Positions 37,767 to 49,027 are shown, counted from the first letter of the stretch. The stretch is DNA of 64,000 nucleotides from Exilibacterium sp. (GCA_028280195.1 JANQMH010000029.1:35724-99723); one strand, 5' to 3'. Notes: generated by a model not told the origin, from the letters alone. Translations and numbers: made by a program.

Positions 37767-37883
37767 TCAGCCCTGGCGCTGCTTGTGGCGCGGCTCGGCA
37801 CTGCAGATCACCCGCACAACGCCCTTGCGTCGCACGATTTTACAGTTGCGGCAGATTTTTTTGACGGATGCGCGCACTTTCAT
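37767..37883 (-). CDS. rpmJ: 50S ribosomal protein L36, zinc-ribbon form
   Basis: A 38-residue protein, [20 protein letters not shown] at its N terminus, with Cys11, Cys14, Cys27 and His33 forming the zinc ribbon of the C+ type. It lies 25 nt after secY. Being so short it is easily missed. Bacteria often also have a zinc-free paralogue elsewhere; the S14 in this cluster is the zinc-free type. Confidence 0.96.
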   Translation of the reverse strand: MKVRASVKKICRNCKIVRRKGVVRVICSAEPRHKQRQG

Positions 37884-37908
37884 GATTTAGCTACCTCAAT
37901 TTCCCCGG

Positions 37909-39252
37909 TCAGCGGGCAACACCGCTGCCAAAACCTTTTAAATTCGACTTCTTCATCAGCGACTCGTACTGATGGGACATCAGGTGCGACTGTACCTGGG
38001 CCATGAAGTCCATCACCACCACCACGGCAATCAGCAGCGAGGTGCCGCCCAGATAAAAGGGCACGTTAAAGCCCACCACCAGAAACTGGGGTAACAGGCA
38101 CACCGCGGCGATATAGATGGAACCCACCACGGTCAGGCGTGTCAGCACGCCGTCGATATATTTGGACGACTGCTCTCCCGGGCGGATACCGGGTATATAA
38201 GCGCCGGATTTCTTCAGGTTGTCCGCCACTTCATTGGGGTTGAACATCAACGCCGTATAAAAGAAGCAGAAAAATATAATCAGCGCCGCAAACAGAATGA
38301 AGTTCAGCGGCTGGCCCGGGCCGATGGCCAGGGCGATTTCCTGCAGAATCGCGCCCCCCCTGCCCTCGCTGCCCTGGCCGAACCACTGGGCAATAGAGGC
38401 CGGAAACAGCAGCAGACTGCTGGCAAAAATCGCCGGGATCACCCCGGCCATGTTCACTTTCAGCGGCAGGTGGCTACTCTGTGCTCCATACACCTTGCGG
38501 CCCTGCTGGCGCTTGGCGTAATTCACGGTGATGCGGCGCTGGCCGCGTTCGATACGCACCACCAGCCAGATCAGCACCACCGCCAGAATGGCGATACCCA
38601 GCAGCGCCAGAATATGCAGGTCGCCCTGGCGCGCGCTTTCGAACGACTGGCCCACCGCACTGGGCAGGCCGGCGACAATGCCGGCGAAAATCAGCATGGA
38701 GATACCATTGCCGATACCGCGCTCGGTAACCTGTTCGCCCAGCCACATCATGAACACGGTACCGGTAACCAGCGATACCACCGCCACGAAGTAAAAAGTG
38801 AAACCGGGGTCACCGCCGTAAGCCAGCCCCTGGGCGGCCAGGCCGAAGGTCATGCCCACTGCCTGTATCGACGCCAGCGCCACTGTCAGGTAGCGCGTAT
38901 ACTGGTTGATCTTGCGCCGACCGCTTTCGCCCTCCTTCTTCAACTGCTCCAGTGAGGGTGTCACCGCAGTCATCAACTGCATGATGATAGACGCGGAGAT
39001 ATAGGGAATAATCCCCAGCGCCAGGATACTCATGCGCTCCATGGCGCCGCCGGAAAACATATTGAACAGGCCCAGGATCGTGCCCTGTTGCTGATTAAAC
39101 AGGTTGGCCACCTGATCCGGGTCGATGCCGGGCACAGGAATATGGGTGCCGATGCGATACACCAGAATCGCCAGCAGCAGGAAGCGCAGGCGCGCCCACA
39201 GCTCGCCCAAGCCCTTCTGATTGCCCAACGGCATACCACCCGGATTCGCCAT
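37909..39252 (-). CDS. secY: Protein translocase subunit SecY
   Basis: SecY is the pore of the Sec translocon in the inner membrane. The 447-residue protein has about 10 hydrophobic helices; recognisable parts are [15 protein letters not shown] (helix 2), IQAVGMTFG, and the cytosolic loop GGRKVYG-like [19 protein letters not shown] that contacts SecA and ribosomes. [16 protein letters not shown] marks the loop before helix 9. It is in its normal place between rplO and rpmJ. The 47-nt gap to rplO contains a CTAG heptamer element. Confidence 0.98.
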   Translation of the reverse strand: MANPGGMPLGNQKGLGELWARLRFLLLAILVYRIGTHIPVPGIDPDQVANLFNQQQGTILGLFNMFSGGAMERMSILALGIIPYISASIIMQLMTAVTPSLEQLKKEGESGRRKINQYTRYLTVALASIQAVGMTFGLAAQGLAYGGDPGFTFYFVAVVSLVTGTVFMMWLGEQVTERGIGNGISMLIFAGIVAGLPSAVGQSFESARQGDLHILALLGIAILAVVLIWLVVRIERGQRRITVNYAKRQQGRKVYGAQSSHLPLKVNMAGVIPAIFASSLLLFPASIAQWFGQGSEGRGGAILQEIALAIGPGQPLNFILFAALIIFFCFFYTALMFNPNEVADNLKKSGAYIPGIRPGEQSSKYIDGVLTRLTVVGSIYIAAVCLLPQFLVVGFNVPFYLGGTSLLIAVVVVMDFMAQVQSHLMSHQYESLMKKSNLKGFGSGVAR

Positions 39253-39265
39253 AACAACTCAGTCC

Positions 39266-39293
39266 CTAGTGACTAGCCGCCAGCGACTGGCGA
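39266..39293. repeat. CTAG heptamer element 2 (rplO-secY gap)
   Basis: Four heptamers in tandem: CTAGTGA, CTAGCCG, CCAGCGA, CTGGCGA, then CTC. It fills most of the 47-nt gap between rplO and secY. The last two units are diverged. Confidence 0.8.
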
Positions 39294-39299
39294 CTCATT

Positions 39300-39746
39300 T
39301 CAGTCTTCGATTTTTCCGCCGGCGGCTTCGATCGCGGCCCTGGCGCCCTTGGTCACTGCCAGGCCTTTGACCGTGACCGCCTTTTTCAGTTCGCCGGACA
39401 AAAAGACCTTGGCCCGCTTCATATTTTCGCTAATCACGTTGGCGGCTTTCAACGCGGCCAGATCGGCCACATCGCCCTCAACTTTATTCAACTCTGACAG
39501 GCGCACCTCGGCGGTAATGCGGCCGACGCGCGAGCTGAAGCCGAATTTCGGCAGGCGCTTCTGCAGCGGCATCTGGCCGCCTTCGAAACCGGGCTTGACC
39601 GTGCCGCCGGAGCGGGATTTGAGACCTTTGTGACCACGGCCGGCAGTCTTGCCCACGCCGCTGCCGATGCCGCGGCCGACGCGCTTTTTGCTGTGATTGC
39701 GGCCCGGTGCGGGGCTCAGTGTATTGAGACGCAGATTATCTTCCAT
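39300..39746 (-). CDS. rplO: 50S ribosomal protein L15
   Basis: L15 is 148 residues and binds 23S rRNA late in assembly. It begins [20 protein letters not shown] and has the glycine/arginine-rich extension [20 protein letters not shown] typical of the family, then [18 protein letters not shown]. It starts 2 nt after the rpmD stop, so translation is probably coupled. It is the last ribosomal gene before secY. Confidence 0.98.
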   Translation of the reverse strand: MEDNLRLNTLSPAPGRNHSKKRVGRGIGSGVGKTAGRGHKGLKSRSGGTVKPGFEGGQMPLQKRLPKFGFSSRVGRITAEVRLSELNKVEGDVADLAALKAANVISENMKRAKVFLSGELKKAVTVKGLAVTKGARAAIEAAGGKIED

Positions 39747-39748
39747 AA

Positions 39749-39934
39749 CTACTCGCCCTCCACCTTGACCAGATAGTTCACTTTGTTAATCATGCCACGC
39801 ACCGAAGGGGTATCTTCCACCTCAACTGTATGGCCAATACGGCGCAGACCCAGACCCGCCACGCAGGCCTTGTGCGCCTTCAGGCGACCGGCAACACTTC
39901 TCACCTGGGTCACTTTCACTGTTTTCTTAGCCAT
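39749..39934 (-). CDS. rpmD: 50S ribosomal protein L30
   Basis: A 61-residue protein beginning [20 protein letters not shown], with the [20 protein letters not shown] segment that defines L30. It is 23 nt after rpsE and 2 nt before rplO. Length is normal for bacteria. Confidence 0.97.
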   Translation of the reverse strand: MAKKTVKVTQVRSVAGRLKAHKACVAGLGLRRIGHTVEVEDTPSVRGMINKVNYLVKVEGE

Positions 39935-39957
39935 GTTCGCCTTCCGCTAAGTAATAA

Positions 39958-40467
39958 TTAGTTCAGTATCTCTTCAACTGCTTTGCCGCGTTTGGCGGCG
40001 ACAGACTCGGGCGAAGCCATGGTTTTCAGGGCCTCAAAAGTGGCGCGCACCACGTTGACCGGGGTGGTGGAACCGTAGCATTTGGCCAGTACATTCTGCA
40101 CGCCGGCTATTTCCAACACCGCGCGCATGGCACCGCCGGCAATGACACCGGTACCCGGCGAAGCCGGTTGCATATACACTTTCGAGGCACCGTGACGACC
40201 CTTGGTGGGGTACTGAATGGTGTCGCCATTGAGTTCCACCTGGATCATATTGCGCCGCGCCGCTTCCATCGCCTTCTGGATGGCGATGGGCACCTCGCGC
40301 GCTTTGCCGCGCCCAAAGCCCACTTTGCCGTTGCCGTCGCCGACCACGGTCAGCGCGGTAAAGCCGAAGATACGACCACCCTTTACGGTTTTGGCAACCC
40401 GGTTGACCTGAACCAGCTTCTCCTGCAGGCCTTCGGTGTTACCTTCGTCTTTCTTACTGTAAGCCAT
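39958..40467 (-). CDS. rpsE: 30S ribosomal protein S5
   Basis: S5 is 169 residues and helps maintain decoding accuracy at the mRNA entry site. The double-stranded RNA-binding domain includes [20 protein letters not shown] and [18 protein letters not shown]; the C-terminal domain includes [19 protein letters not shown]. It is 10 nt after rplR. Positions linked to spectinomycin resistance in the VKGGR loop look wild-type. Confidence 0.98.
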   Translation of the reverse strand: MAYSKKDEGNTEGLQEKLVQVNRVAKTVKGGRIFGFTALTVVGDGNGKVGFGRGKAREVPIAIQKAMEAARRNMIQVELNGDTIQYPTKGRHGASKVYMQPASPGTGVIAGGAMRAVLEIAGVQNVLAKCYGSTTPVNVVRATFEALKTMASPESVAAKRGKAVEEILN

Positions 40468-40477
40468 ATCTCAACCT

Positions 40478-40828
40478 TTAGAATTCCAAACCAGCTTCGC
40501 GAGCCGCTTCGGCCAGCGCCTTGACCCGACCGTGGTACTTAAAGCCGCTGCGGTCAAACGATACCTGGGTGACACCGGCAGCCTTGGCGCGCTCGGCGAC
40601 CAGGGCGCCAACCGCTTTAGCCGCTTCGGTATTGCCTGTTTTGCCGGCGCGCAGCCCCTTGTCCAGGGTTGAAGCGCTGGCCAGTACCTTGTCCCCTTCG
40701 GGGGCGATGACCTGGGCATAGATGTGGCGCGGCGTGCGGTGAATACTCAAGCGCGTCGCACCCAGTTCGCTGATCCTGGCCCGAGCCCGGCGCGCGCGCC
40801 GCAAACGGGATTGTTTCTTAACGCTCAT
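40478..40828 (-). CDS. rplR: 50S ribosomal protein L18
   Basis: L18 is 116 residues and carries 5S rRNA into the large subunit. I chose the ATG at 40828 ([20 protein letters not shown]), which matches the usual length; the frame is open much further upstream into rplF but that part is only overlap. The C-terminal hallmark [20 protein letters not shown] is intact. It starts 10 nt after the rplF stop. Confidence 0.97.
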   Translation of the reverse strand: MSVKKQSRLRRARRARARISELGATRLSIHRTPRHIYAQVIAPEGDKVLASASTLDKGLRAGKTGNTEAAKAVGALVAERAKAAGVTQVSFDRSGFKYHGRVKALAEAAREAGLEF

Positions 40829-40838
40829 AACCTGGGCC

Positions 40839-41372
40839 CTACTTTTTCTTGGCTTCTTTACGACGTACATATTCGTCAGCGTAGCGCACGCCCTTGCCCT
40901 TGTAGGGCTCCGGCGGCCGGAACGCGCGGATCTCCGCGGCCACCTGACCGAGCAGCTGCTTGTCAGCGCTCTTGAGTACGATCTCAGTCTGACTCGGGCT
41001 CTCGGCAGTAACGCCATCGGGCAGGTTGTAGTCCACCGGATGTGAAAAGCCCAGGGTCAGGTTTACAGACTTACCCGACGCCTTGGCACGATAGCCCACG
41101 CCGTTGAGCTGCAGTTTTTTCTCAAAGCCTTTGCTCACACCGATCACCATGTTGTTGATCAGCGCACGTGTGGTTCCCGCCAGCGCGCGAGACTGCTTGG
41201 CACTGTCACGGGCGGCGAAAGTCAGCACTTTATCATCCTGCTTGACCTCGACGTTGCCGTGAATCGCCAGCGCCAACGTGCCTTTGCTGCCTTTTACAGT
41301 GATGTCCTGCCCCTTGAGGGTGACATCGACGCCAGCGGGCACTTCAACCGGACTGTTTGCAACTCGTGACAT
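40839..41372 (-). CDS. rplF: 50S ribosomal protein L6
   Basis: L6 is 177 residues with two similar alpha/beta domains, located near the sarcin-ricin loop. Recognisable parts are [39 protein letters not shown] and the C-terminal [20 protein letters not shown]. It lies 17 nt after rpsH and 10 nt before rplR. Confidence 0.98.
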   Translation of the reverse strand: MSRVANSPVEVPAGVDVTLKGQDITVKGSKGTLALAIHGNVEVKQDDKVLTFAARDSAKQSRALAGTTRALINNMVIGVSKGFEKKLQLNGVGYRAKASGKSVNLTLGFSHPVDYNLPDGVTAESPSQTEIVLKSADKQLLGQVAAEIRAFRPPEPYKGKGVRYADEYVRRKEAKKK

Positions 41373-41389
41373 AACGTTTTCCCAAACTA

Positions 41390-41782
41390 TTAAAAAACGG
41401 TGCAGAGAATCTCACCGCCAACACCTTCGCTGCGCGCGGCGCGGTCCGTCATGACGCCTTTACTGGTGGAGACAATGGCGATACCGAGGCCGCCGCGCAC
41501 CGGCGGCAAGTCATTTTTTCCCGCATAGCTGCGCAGACCGGGGCGACTGACGCGATCGAGTTCGGCGATAACCGGCTTGCCTTCAAAGTACTTCAGCTCG
41601 ATGGCCAGTTGCGGCTTGGCACCTTCGGTGACGGCAAAGCCGGCGATATAGCCTTCGTCCTGCAGTACGCGGGCAACGCTTACCTTCAGCTTCGAGGAGG
41701 GCATCACCACCTCTGCCTTGCCGACGCGCTGCGCGTTGCGAATACGTGTCAGCATATCAGCCAACGGGTCTTGCATGCTCAT
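41390..41782 (-). CDS. rpsH: 30S ribosomal protein S8
   Basis: S8 is 130 residues, binds the central domain of 16S rRNA and in E. coli represses the spc operon. It begins [20 protein letters not shown] and ends with the conserved [18 protein letters not shown] and GGEILCTVF. It follows rpsN by 45 nt. Confidence 0.98.
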   Translation of the reverse strand: MSMQDPLADMLTRIRNAQRVGKAEVVMPSSKLKVSVARVLQDEGYIAGFAVTEGAKPQLAIELKYFEGKPVIAELDRVSRPGLRSYAGKNDLPPVRGGLGIAIVSTSKGVMTDRAARSEGVGGEILCTVF

Positions 41783-41827
41783 AACAATCTAGCCTCTATA
41801 ATCTCTGCGGTAGCGCAGCTGCCGCGG

Positions 41828-42133
41828 TTACCAACTGGCCTTGACCAGGCCGGGCACATCACCGCGCATGGCCGCTTCGCGTAACTTGTTGCGACACAGA
41901 CCGAATTTGCGATACACCGCGTGCGGGCGCCCGGTGAGGCGACAGCGGCGCTGCAAGCGCGCCTGGCTGGCATTGCGCGGCTGCTTCTGCAACTTGGTCT
42001 GCGCCTCCCACACCTCTTCTTCGGTGGAATTGGGGCTGACAATCACTGCCTTCAGCTCCGCACGCCTGGCGGCGAATTTAGCTACCGTGCGAGCGCGCTT
42101 CTTTTCGCGCGCGATCATGGATTTCTTTGCCAT
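41828..42133 (-). CDS. rpsN: 30S ribosomal protein S14, zinc-independent form
   Basis: S14 is 101 residues, the long form without the CxxC zinc ribbon; the region [20 protein letters not shown] lacks the paired cysteines. It begins [20 protein letters not shown]. It starts 5 nt after the rplE stop, so the two are tightly coupled. The long zinc-free form is normal in gammaproteobacterial spc operons. Confidence 0.98.
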   Translation of the reverse strand: MAKKSMIAREKKRARTVAKFAARRAELKAVIVSPNSTEEEVWEAQTKLQKQPRNASQARLQRRCRLTGRPHAVYRKFGLCRNKLREAAMRGDVPGLVKASW

Positions 42134-42138
42134 AGACT

Positions 42139-42678
42139 TTAGCCCTTAAACGGAAAATTGAAGGCTTTCAGCAACGCCCGGCCTTCTTCGTCATTGCGCG
42201 CCGTGGTGGTAATGCAGATATCGAGACCGCGCAACTTGTCCACTTTGTCATAATCGATTTCCGGGAAGATGATCTGCTCACTCACTCCCATGGAGAAATT
42301 ACCGTGGCCGTCGAACTGCTTGGGGCTGATGCCGCGAAAGTCGCGAATCCGCGGGATGGCGATGGACACCAGGCGCTCGAGAAACTCGTACATGCGCTCA
42401 CTGCGCAGTGTCGCCTTACAGCCGATCGGCCAGCCCTCGCGCACCTTGAAACCGGCGATGGACTTGCGCGCCTTGGTGACAATAGCCTTCTGCCCGACAA
42501 TCTTTTCCATATCGTTGACGGCGTTTTCCAGTACTTTCTTATCGCCGATCGCTTCACCAACGCCCATGTTGACGGTGATTTTGGTAATGCGCGGGATCTG
42601 CATCACATTCTTCAGACCCAACTCCTGCTGGAGCTTCGGCGCTATTTCGTTTTGGTAGAGCTGCTTCAAGTTAGCCAT
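42139..42678 (-). CDS. rplE: 50S ribosomal protein L5
   Basis: L5 is 179 residues and holds 5S rRNA and P-site tRNA at the central protuberance. It begins [20 protein letters not shown] and contains [15 protein letters not shown] and the [20 protein letters not shown] segment. The 67-nt gap to rplX contains two near-copies of a 15-bp unit with GTTCTCAA, which may form a small hairpin. Confidence 0.98.
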   Translation of the reverse strand: MANLKQLYQNEIAPKLQQELGLKNVMQIPRITKITVNMGVGEAIGDKKVLENAVNDMEKIVGQKAIVTKARKSIAGFKVREGWPIGCKATLRSERMYEFLERLVSIAIPRIRDFRGISPKQFDGHGNFSMGVSEQIIFPEIDYDKVDKLRGLDICITTTARNDEEGRALLKAFNFPFKG

Positions 42679-42745
42679 TGTTCAATTACCGTCTATTCGC
42701 TCAGGCATCTTTTCTCGAGAACCTCTGTTCTCAATAACCTTGTTC

Positions 42746-43063
42746 TCAAGAGTCCACGGCTTCGCCGTCGGATTTGAAAATGCGGATCTTCTCGCCGTCT
42801 TCCAGAATCTTAAAACCAACGCGATCGGCCTTCTTCGTTGCGGCATTGTAGATTGCCACATTAGAGGCCTGAATCGGTGCCTCTTTTTCCACGATGCCGC
42901 CGGCAACCCCCATCTGCGGGTTGGGCTTCTGATGCTTCTTGATCATCTGTATACCGGACACGATCAGGCGCTTATCGGGCAATACCCGCATCACCTTGCC
43001 GCGCTTGCCCTTATCCCGACCAGCGATCACAATCACCTCGTCATCACGTTTGATCTTAAGCAT
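42746..43063 (-). CDS. rplX: 50S ribosomal protein L24
   Basis: L24 is 105 residues and is an assembly initiator for the large subunit. The KOW motif is in [20 protein letters not shown] near the N terminus, followed by [20 protein letters not shown]. It is 60 nt after rplN, and that gap carries a CTAG heptamer element. Confidence 0.98.
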   Translation of the reverse strand: MLKIKRDDEVIVIAGRDKGKRGKVMRVLPDKRLIVSGIQMIKKHQKPNPQMGVAGGIVEKEAPIQASNVAIYNAATKKADRVGFKILEDGEKIRIFKSDGEAVDS

Positions 43064-43093
43064 TTATCCTGTCCTCATACAAAAAAGCAGTCA

Positions 43094-43121
43094 CTAGTAA
43101 CTAGCGACTAGCCTCTAGCGA
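43094..43121. repeat. CTAG heptamer element 3 (rplN-rplX gap)
   Basis: Four heptamers in tandem: CTAGTAA, CTAGCGA, CTAGCCT, CTAGCGA, then CTC. It sits two bases from the rplN stop. Same layout as elements 1, 2 and 4. Confidence 0.87.
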
Positions 43122-43123
43122 CT

Positions 43124-43492
43124 CTAAAGTACTTCGGGCGCCAGAGAGATGATCTTCATAAACTTTTCGCCGCGCAGTTCGCGGGTTACCGGGCCGAAAA
43201 TCCGCGTGCCTACCGGGGCGTCCTGCTGGTTGAGCAGTACCGCGGCATTGTCGTCGAACTTGATCAGCGAGCCGTCCTGGCGGCGCACCCCTTTGCGCGT
43301 ACGCACGACTACGGCTTTCATTACCTGGCCCTTCTTGACCTTGCCGCGCGGAATCGCTTCCTTTACGGTCACCTTGATAATGTCACCCACCCGCGCGTAG
43401 CGGCGATGCGAGCCACCCAGCACTTTGATACACATTACCCGGCGGGCACCGCTGTTATCAGCGACTTCCAAGTAGGATTGTGTTTGAATCAT
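43124..43492 (-). CDS. rplN: 50S ribosomal protein L14
   Basis: L14 is 122 residues, at the subunit interface near the binding site of silencing factor RsfS. It begins [20 protein letters not shown] and has the signature [18 protein letters not shown]. It is 65 nt after rpsQ; in E. coli this point separates the S10 and spc operons, but I see no strong promoter or terminator in the gap. Confidence 0.98.
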   Translation of the reverse strand: MIQTQSYLEVADNSGARRVMCIKVLGGSHRRYARVGDIIKVTVKEAIPRGKVKKGQVMKAVVVRTRKGVRRQDGSLIKFDDNAAVLLNQQDAPVGTRIFGPVTRELRGEKFMKIISLAPEVL

Positions 43493-43557
43493 CGTCCGTC
43501 TCCGAAACTCGTTGCGGCACTCTCATTGCACCGCTGTGGCCTATCAGCCTGCTGCAA

Positions 43558-43824
43558 TCAGATTTGCGTGGCACGCTCTTCAATTTTAACCAGCGCCCAG
43601 GACTTGGTCTTGGACAGGGGACGGGACTCAGAAATCGTCACTACGTCACCGACTTTACACTCGTTATTCTCATCGTGCGCCTTGAGCTTGGAAGACTTGC
43701 TCACATACTTACCGTAGATCGGGTGCTTTACCCGGCGCTCAATCAGAACAGTGACGGTTTTATCCATCTTGTCGCTGACCACCTTACCGGTGAGCGAGCG
43801 AACCAGCTTTTCTGCCTCAGCCAT
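43558..43824 (-). CDS. rpsQ: 30S ribosomal protein S17
   Basis: S17 is 88 residues with an OB fold. From the ATG at 43824 it begins [20 protein letters not shown]; a TTG two codons upstream is possible but not needed. The signature [20 protein letters not shown] is intact. It starts 2 nt after the rpmC stop. Confidence 0.97.
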   Translation of the reverse strand: MAEAEKLVRSLTGKVVSDKMDKTVTVLIERRVKHPIYGKYVSKSSKLKAHDENNECKVGDVVTISESRPLSKTKSWALVKIEERATQI

Positions 43825-43826
43825 TG

Positions 43827-44057
43827 TCAATTACCTGCCTTATCCTGTGGGGCGGCCTGCTGTTCGGCACCCCGCTGCTTTTCACCGAGCACTAACTTGA
43901 TACGGGCAATATCGCGCCGCGCCTGCTTCAGCAGATGCGTCTGGGCGAGCTGGCCGGTGGACGCCTGCATACGCAGCTTGAACTGCGCTTCCAGCTGGGA
44001 AAGCAGCTCGCTGTTCAACTCGTCCACAGATTTTTCGCGAAGTTCCTGCGCTTTCAT
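43827..44057 (-). CDS. rpmC: 50S ribosomal protein L29
   Basis: L29 lies at the polypeptide exit and helps bind trigger factor and SRP. The ATG at 44057 shares one base with the rplP stop (TGATG), so the genes are coupled. It is 76 residues, longer than the typical 63, because of a C-terminal tail rich in Gln, Ala and Lys ([19 protein letters not shown]). The core [19 protein letters not shown] is conserved. Confidence 0.96.
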   Translation of the reverse strand: MKAQELREKSVDELNSELLSQLEAQFKLRMQASTGQLAQTHLLKQARRDIARIKLVLGEKQRGAEQQAAPQDKAGN

Positions 44058-44470
44058 CACATCACCGTACGTTTAACGAATGTTGTAGTTACCGGCAACT
44101 TGGCAGCCGCCAGGGCAAAGGCCTCGCGCGCCAGCTCTTCGCTCACACCTTCCATTTCGTAGAGCACCTTGCCCGGCTGAATCAATGCCACCCAGTATTC
44201 GACGTTACCCTTACCTTTACCCTGGCGAACTTCCAGAGGCTTTTCGGTTATCGGCTTGTCCGGGAAAACACGAATCCAGATTTTACCGCCGCGCTTTACA
44301 TGGCGCGTCATGGCGCGGCGAGCCGCCTCGATCTGCCGGGCAGTGATGCGCCCGCGACCCACCGCCTTCAGCGCGTACTCACCGAAGCTCACCTTGGAGC
44401 CGCGGTGCGCCAGGCCGCGGTTGCGGCCCTTGTGCTGCTTGCGAAACTTTGTACGCTTGGGCTGTAACAT
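44057..44470 (-). CDS. rplP: 50S ribosomal protein L16
   Basis: L16 is 137 residues and shapes the A-site tRNA elbow region. It begins [20 protein letters not shown] and contains [20 protein letters not shown] and [13 protein letters not shown]. It is 12 nt after rpsC and overlaps rpmC by one base. Confidence 0.98.
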   Translation of the reverse strand: MLQPKRTKFRKQHKGRNRGLAHRGSKVSFGEYALKAVGRGRITARQIEAARRAMTRHVKRGGKIWIRVFPDKPITEKPLEVRQGKGKGNVEYWVALIQPGKVLYEMEGVSEELAREAFALAAAKLPVTTTFVKRTVM

Positions 44471-44482
44471 ATTGCTTGCCCC

Positions 44483-45184
44483 TTAATTAGACGTTTTGTT
44501 CTTGGGGGAACCCTTCGGCGATGATTTCTTCGAGCCGGTTTCGGCCTCTTCGACATCTCCGATGACTTCACCTTTAAATATCCACACTTTGACACCGATA
44601 ATGCCGTAGGTGGTCGAGGCCTCGGCGGTGGCGTAATCGATGTCCGCCCGCAGGGTGTGCAGCGGTACCCGGCCCTCGCGATACCATTCGGTACGGGCAA
44701 TTTCGGCGCCGCCGAGACGGCCGCTGACCTGAATTTTTACACCTTCGGCACCCTGGCGCATGGCGTTCTGTACCGTGCGCTTCATGGCGCGGCGGAACAT
44801 GACCCGGCGCTCGAGCTGGGAGGCAACGCTCTGGGCGGACAGGGTGGCATCGAGATCGGGCTTGCGAATCTCTTCGATATTGATATGTACGGGCACACCC
44901 ATCTGGCGGCTGATCTCGGCGCGCAGCTTTTCCACATCCTCGCCTTTTTTCCCGATCACGATACCGGGCCTGGCGGTGTGGATGGTAACGCGCGCGGTAT
45001 TGGCCGGGCGCTCGATTTCAACCCGGCTGACCGACGCGTGGGACAGCCTGCGCTGAATGTACTCGCGTACTTTCAAATCTGTGTATAGCTTGTCTGCGTA
45101 CTCATCGCTGCCGGCATACCAAGTGGATGTATGCTTTTTGACGATACCCAGACGAATGCCCGTCGGATGTACTTTCTGACCCAT
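44483..45184 (-). CDS. rpsC: 30S ribosomal protein S3
   Basis: S3 is 233 residues with an N-terminal KH domain ([20 protein letters not shown], the GxxG loop being GKKG) at the mRNA entry tunnel. It begins [20 protein letters not shown]. The C-terminal tail is Lys/Ser-rich. It is 13 nt after rplV. Confidence 0.98.
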   Translation of the reverse strand: MGQKVHPTGIRLGIVKKHTSTWYAGSDEYADKLYTDLKVREYIQRRLSHASVSRVEIERPANTARVTIHTARPGIVIGKKGEDVEKLRAEISRQMGVPVHINIEEIRKPDLDATLSAQSVASQLERRVMFRRAMKRTVQNAMRQGAEGVKIQVSGRLGGAEIARTEWYREGRVPLHTLRADIDYATAEASTTYGIIGVKVWIFKGEVIGDVEEAETGSKKSSPKGSPKNKTSN

Positions 45185-45197
45185 AGCGTCTTGTCTC

Positions 45198-45530
45198 TTA
45201 GCTGTCGGCTACTTTTACGGTAATGTGGCAGGAGCGCTTTAAAATGCGATCCGCCCGCCCCTTGGCGCGAGGTTTGATACGCTTCATGGTCAAACCCTCA
45301 TCCACAAAAATCGTGGAAACTTTCAACTCATCAACATCCGCGCCTTCGTTGTGCTCCGCATTGGCAATGGCGGATTCCAGCACTTTCTTGATGATGACGG
45401 CACCTTTTTTCGGGCTGAAGGCGAGTATGTCCAGCGCTTCTTCCACATGCTTGCCGCGAATCTGGTCGGCAACCAGGCGCGCTTTTTGCGCTGACAGTTG
45501 CGCCCCGCGTAATTTAGCTGCTACTTCCAT
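45198..45530 (-). CDS. rplV: 50S ribosomal protein L22
   Basis: L22 is 110 residues; its beta-hairpin lines the exit tunnel near the macrolide site. It begins [20 protein letters not shown] and has the hairpin stretch [20 protein letters not shown] with no insertion or deletion suggesting resistance. It is 55 nt after rpsS. Confidence 0.98.
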   Translation of the reverse strand: MEVAAKLRGAQLSAQKARLVADQIRGKHVEEALDILAFSPKKGAVIIKKVLESAIANAEHNEGADVDELKVSTIFVDEGLTMKRIKPRAKGRADRILKRSCHITVKVADS

Positions 45531-45585
45531 CGTTTTACCTCGACCGTTTTACGACGACCGTTTATTACCGTCCCGAAACAAGCGC

Positions 45586-45864
45586 TTAGCGCTTCTTCGC
45601 CTTTTTGTCTGCTGCGTGGCCGCGGTAGGTGCGGGTAGCGGCAAATTCACCCAGCTTGTGCCCGACCATCTCCTCGTTCACCAGGACCGGCACATGCTGG
45701 CGGCCGTTGTGAACGGCCAGTGTCAGCCCGACCATATCCGGCAGGATCATGGAACGGCGCGACCAGGTCTTGATCGGACGGCGATCGTTTTTCTCGACCG
45801 CTGCCTCGACCTTCTTCATCAGGTGAAGATCGACGAAAGGACCTTTTTTCAGTGAACGTGGCAC
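45586..45864 (-). CDS. rpsS: 30S ribosomal protein S19
   Basis: S19 is 92 residues, in the head of the small subunit with S13. It begins [20 protein letters not shown] and contains [20 protein letters not shown] and the [15 protein letters not shown] segment. It is 52 nt after rplB. Confidence 0.98.
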   Translation of the reverse strand: MPRSLKKGPFVDLHLMKKVEAAVEKNDRRPIKTWSRRSMILPDMVGLTLAVHNGRQHVPVLVNEEMVGHKLGEFAATRTYRGHAADKKAKKR

Positions 45865-45916
45865 TGCTCTTTCCTCTTTCAGCTACTGGCTGTCAATTCT
45901 GTTTATCGGCTACCGC

Positions 45917-46744
45917 TTATTTCTTACCGCGGCGGCGCACAATCATTTTATCGGTGCGCTTGTTCTTGCGCGTTTTGTAACCCTTGGTAGGCGTGCCCCA
46001 GGGGCTTACCGGATGGCGGCCGCCGGAGGTGCGGCCTTCACCGCCGCCGTGCGGGTGATCGACCGGGTTCATGGCCACACCGCGCACCGTCGGGCGCACA
46101 CCGCGCCAGCGTGCGGCCCCGGCCTTACCCAGTGAGCGCAGACTGTGCTCACTGTTGGACACTTCGCCCAGCGTCGCACGGCAATCGGCCAGTACTTTGC
46201 GCATCTCGCCACTGCGCAGGCGCAATGTGGCGTAGGCGCCCTCGCGCGCTACCAGCTGCGCCGAGGTGCCGGCTGAGCGCGCCAGCTGCGCGCCCTTGCC
46301 CGGCTTCAATTCAATGCAGTGAATCACGCTACCGACCGGGATATTGCGGATCGGCAGGGTGTTGCCCGCTTTAATCGGCGCGGCTTCGCCCGATTCGATC
46401 TGCTCGCCGGCGCGCAGATTTTTCGGCGCGATAATATAGCGGCGCTCGCCGTCGGCATAACATACCAGCGCGATATTGGCGCTGCGGTTGGGGTCGTATT
46501 CGAGACGCTCAACCGTGGCCGGCACTCCGTCTTTATTGCGCTTGAAGTCAATGACACGGTAGTGCTGCTTGTGACCGCCACCCACATGGCGGGTGGTAAT
46601 GCGGCCGGCATTGTTGCGCCCGCCGCTTTTCGATTTCTTCTCCAGCAGCGGCGCATGCGGCGCCCCTTTATGCAGCTCCGTATTGACGACGCTGACCACA
46701 AACCGGCGGCCGGGCGAGGTGGGTTTACGTTTTACAATTGCCAT
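45917..46744 (-). CDS. rplB: 50S ribosomal protein L2
   Basis: L2 is 275 residues and is needed for subunit joining and peptidyl transfer. The conserved His of the C-terminal loop is in [20 protein letters not shown]. The N terminus [17 protein letters not shown] is normal. It is 35 nt after rplW. Confidence 0.98.
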   Translation of the reverse strand: MAIVKRKPTSPGRRFVVSVVNTELHKGAPHAPLLEKKSKSGGRNNAGRITTRHVGGGHKQHYRVIDFKRNKDGVPATVERLEYDPNRSANIALVCYADGERRYIIAPKNLRAGEQIESGEAAPIKAGNTLPIRNIPVGSVIHCIELKPGKGAQLARSAGTSAQLVAREGAYATLRLRSGEMRKVLADCRATLGEVSNSEHSLRSLGKAGAARWRGVRPTVRGVAMNPVDHPHGGGEGRTSGGRHPVSPWGTPTKGYKTRKNKRTDKMIVRRRGKK

Positions 46745-46779
46745 CGTAATTTTTGCTCCAGTCTAACCCTGAGGGCCGC

Positions 46780-47079
46780 TTAGCTTTCGCCTGTGGCGAA
46801 ATCGATGTCCTGGCCTTCGGCCAGCCGCACATAGGCTTTTTTCCAGTCCTTGCGCTTGCCCATGCCGTGGCGTGTGCGCTTGGTCTTGCCCTTGACATTG
46901 AGCACGCGCACCTCTTCGACGCTGACACTGAACAGTTTCTCTACCGCGGCCTTGATCTCCGGCTTGGCGGCATCGCCCAGCACCTTGAAAACCACCTGGT
47001 TGCCGGCATCGCCGACAATGGCGGATTTTTCCGAAACCACCGGGCCCAACAATACCTTTAACAGGCGCTCCTGATTCAT
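46780..47079 (-). CDS. rplW: 50S ribosomal protein L23
   Basis: L23 is 99 residues at the tunnel exit, a docking site for trigger factor and SRP. It begins [20 protein letters not shown] and contains the basic loop [20 protein letters not shown]. Its ATG overlaps the rplD stop by four bases, so translation is coupled. Confidence 0.98.
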   Translation of the reverse strand: MNQERLLKVLLGPVVSEKSAIVGDAGNQVVFKVLGDAAKPEIKAAVEKLFSVSVEEVRVLNVKGKTKRTRHGMGKRKDWKKAYVRLAEGQDIDFATGES

Positions 47080-47690
47080 CCCAGCATCTCCTCTATCTTC
47101 TTCAGAGCAGAAACCGTGATAACCACTTTGTCGAAGCGAATCAGGCTGACCGGGTCGATGGCCTGTACGTCGCGCACGTCGACCTTGTGCAGGTTGCGCG
47201 CCGCCAGGTAGAGGTTTTGATTCACTTCTTCGGTAACAATCAGCGCTTCCGCCAGATCGTACTGAGCCAGCTTTTGCACCAGCCCCTTGGTCTTCGGCGC
47301 CTCGACGTCGAAAGACTCAACCACCAGCAGGCGCTGCTGGCGGTTCAATTCCGAGAGGATGCAGCGCAGTGCGGCGCGGTACATCTTCTTGTTCAGTTTC
47401 TGGGCGTGATCGCGCGGCTGGGCGGCAAAGGTCACGCCGCCGCTGCGCCACAGCGGGCTGCGGATGGTACCGGCGCGGGCGCGACCGGTGCCCTTCTGGC
47501 GCCACGGCTTCTTGCCGCCACCGGATACCGCAGCGCGGTTTTTTTGCGCCTTGGTGCCCTGGCGCGCACCGGCCATATAGGCCACCACCGCCTGATGCAC
47601 CAGATCCTGATTGAATTCTCTGTCGAAGGCGGCGTCGGATACGCTGACCGTGCCCTTGGCGCCCTCAGGTGTTGCTATATTCAGTTCCAT
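47076..47690 (-). CDS. rplD: 50S ribosomal protein L4
   Basis: L4 is 204 residues, lines the exit tunnel and in E. coli represses the S10 operon through its leader. The tunnel loop is [20 protein letters not shown]. It begins [20 protein letters not shown]. It is 48 nt after rplC. The short leader predicted here (about 86 nt) may not contain the E. coli-type L4 site. Confidence 0.98.
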   Translation of the reverse strand: MELNIATPEGAKGTVSVSDAAFDREFNQDLVHQAVVAYMAGARQGTKAQKNRAAVSGGGKKPWRQKGTGRARAGTIRSPLWRSGGVTFAAQPRDHAQKLNKKMYRAALRCILSELNRQQRLLVVESFDVEAPKTKGLVQKLAQYDLAEALIVTEEVNQNLYLAARNLHKVDVRDVQAIDPVSLIRFDKVVITVSALKKIEEMLG

Positions 47691-47738
47691 AGTCGATTCC
47701 CCACTAAACCCCTATCTCGGTTACAGGCCGTCGCTGCG

Positions 47739-48377
47739 CTAATTGCGCGCCTTGAGGGCCGGGCGCACAATCACGTCACCACCGGGAGCACCGGGGATCG
47801 CGCCTTTAACCAGGAGCAAATTGCGTTCGGCGTCGACTCTGACCACTTCCAGGTTCTGCACCGTAACCCGCTCGGCGCCGAGGTGGCCGGCCATTTTCTT
47901 GCCTTTGAAAACACGACCCGGTGTCTGACACTGGCCGATGGAGCCGGGAGCGCGGTGAGAGATGGAGTTACCGTGGGTGGCGTCCTGCATCTTGAAGTTC
48001 CAGCGCTTAACGCCGCCGGCAAAACCTTTACCCTTGGAGGTGCCGGTCACATCGATTTTCTGCCCGGGTTCGAAGGCCTCGACGGTCAGCTCACCACCAA
48101 CCTCGAAGTCTTCGCCAGCATCATTGCGCAGCTCCCACAGGCCGCGACCGGCTTCTGAGTTGGCCTTGGCAAAATGACCTGCTGCGGGTTTGGAAACACG
48201 GGAGGCACGACGAGACCCTACGGTTACCTGCACAGAGTTGTAACCGTCGGTTTCTACGTTCTTAACCTGGGTGATGCGATTGGGTTCAACCTCAATCACA
48301 GAGACAGGAATGGAAACACCTTCGTCGGTAAAAATGCGGGTCATACCGCTCTTACGACCGACAATGCCAATCGTCAT
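47739..48377 (-). CDS. rplC: 50S ribosomal protein L3
   Basis: L3 is 212 residues and starts large-subunit assembly. The glutamine methylated by PrmB is in the loop [20 protein letters not shown]. It begins [20 protein letters not shown]. It is 133 nt after rpsJ, a rather long gap in which I see no further feature. Confidence 0.98.
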   Translation of the reverse strand: MTIGIVGRKSGMTRIFTDEGVSIPVSVIEVEPNRITQVKNVETDGYNSVQVTVGSRRASRVSKPAAGHFAKANSEAGRGLWELRNDAGEDFEVGGELTVEAFEPGQKIDVTGTSKGKGFAGGVKRWNFKMQDATHGNSISHRAPGSIGQCQTPGRVFKGKKMAGHLGAERVTVQNLEVVRVDAERNLLLVKGAIPGAPGGDVIVRPALKARN

Positions 48378-48510
48378 TTTTCTTTAACCTCTCAGTGTAC
48401 GGGGCTTTTACCCGCTATGGCCGCCCATTTCAGAGCGTTACACACACCTAAACAAATGCCTTACTGGGGCTGTGGTTTAGGACTTCGGCGAATACTGCTT
48501 GTGGTGCCTA

Positions 48511-48879
<369 letters not shown>

Positions 48880-48914
48880 TTATATAAGCAGAGCCCTGCA
48901 AAAACGGAAGCGGA

Positions 48915-48943
48915 ATTCTATAGGGGTGGTCTGAGGGTGTCAA
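48915..48943 (-). promoter_or_regulatory. Strong sigma-70 promoter of the S10 cluster
   Basis: On the minus strand a perfect TTGACA (48938-48943), a 17-bp spacer and TAGAAT (48915-48920) lie upstream of rpsJ, predicting a start near 48908 and a leader of about 86 nt. It is the only good promoter in the 205-bp gap and should drive rpsJ independently of tuf. Confidence 0.8.
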
Positions 48944-49027
48944 GGCATTGTTGAGGGTTTTCTGACAGCCCCCCGACCGGCCTTGGATTATTAGCTTAAC
49001 TGGCTGATTTATATGGAAAAAACTGAT

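Noticed and set aside
42717..42751. Two 15-bp near-repeats with GTTCTCAA between rplX and rplE
   Set aside because: Only two diverged copies; a small hairpin is possible but nothing distinguishes it from chance.
48936..48943. GGGTGTCA as another member of the GGGTGTCC repeat family
   Set aside because: It overlaps the rpsJ -35 hexamer, has a mismatch in the core and lacks the conserved flanks.
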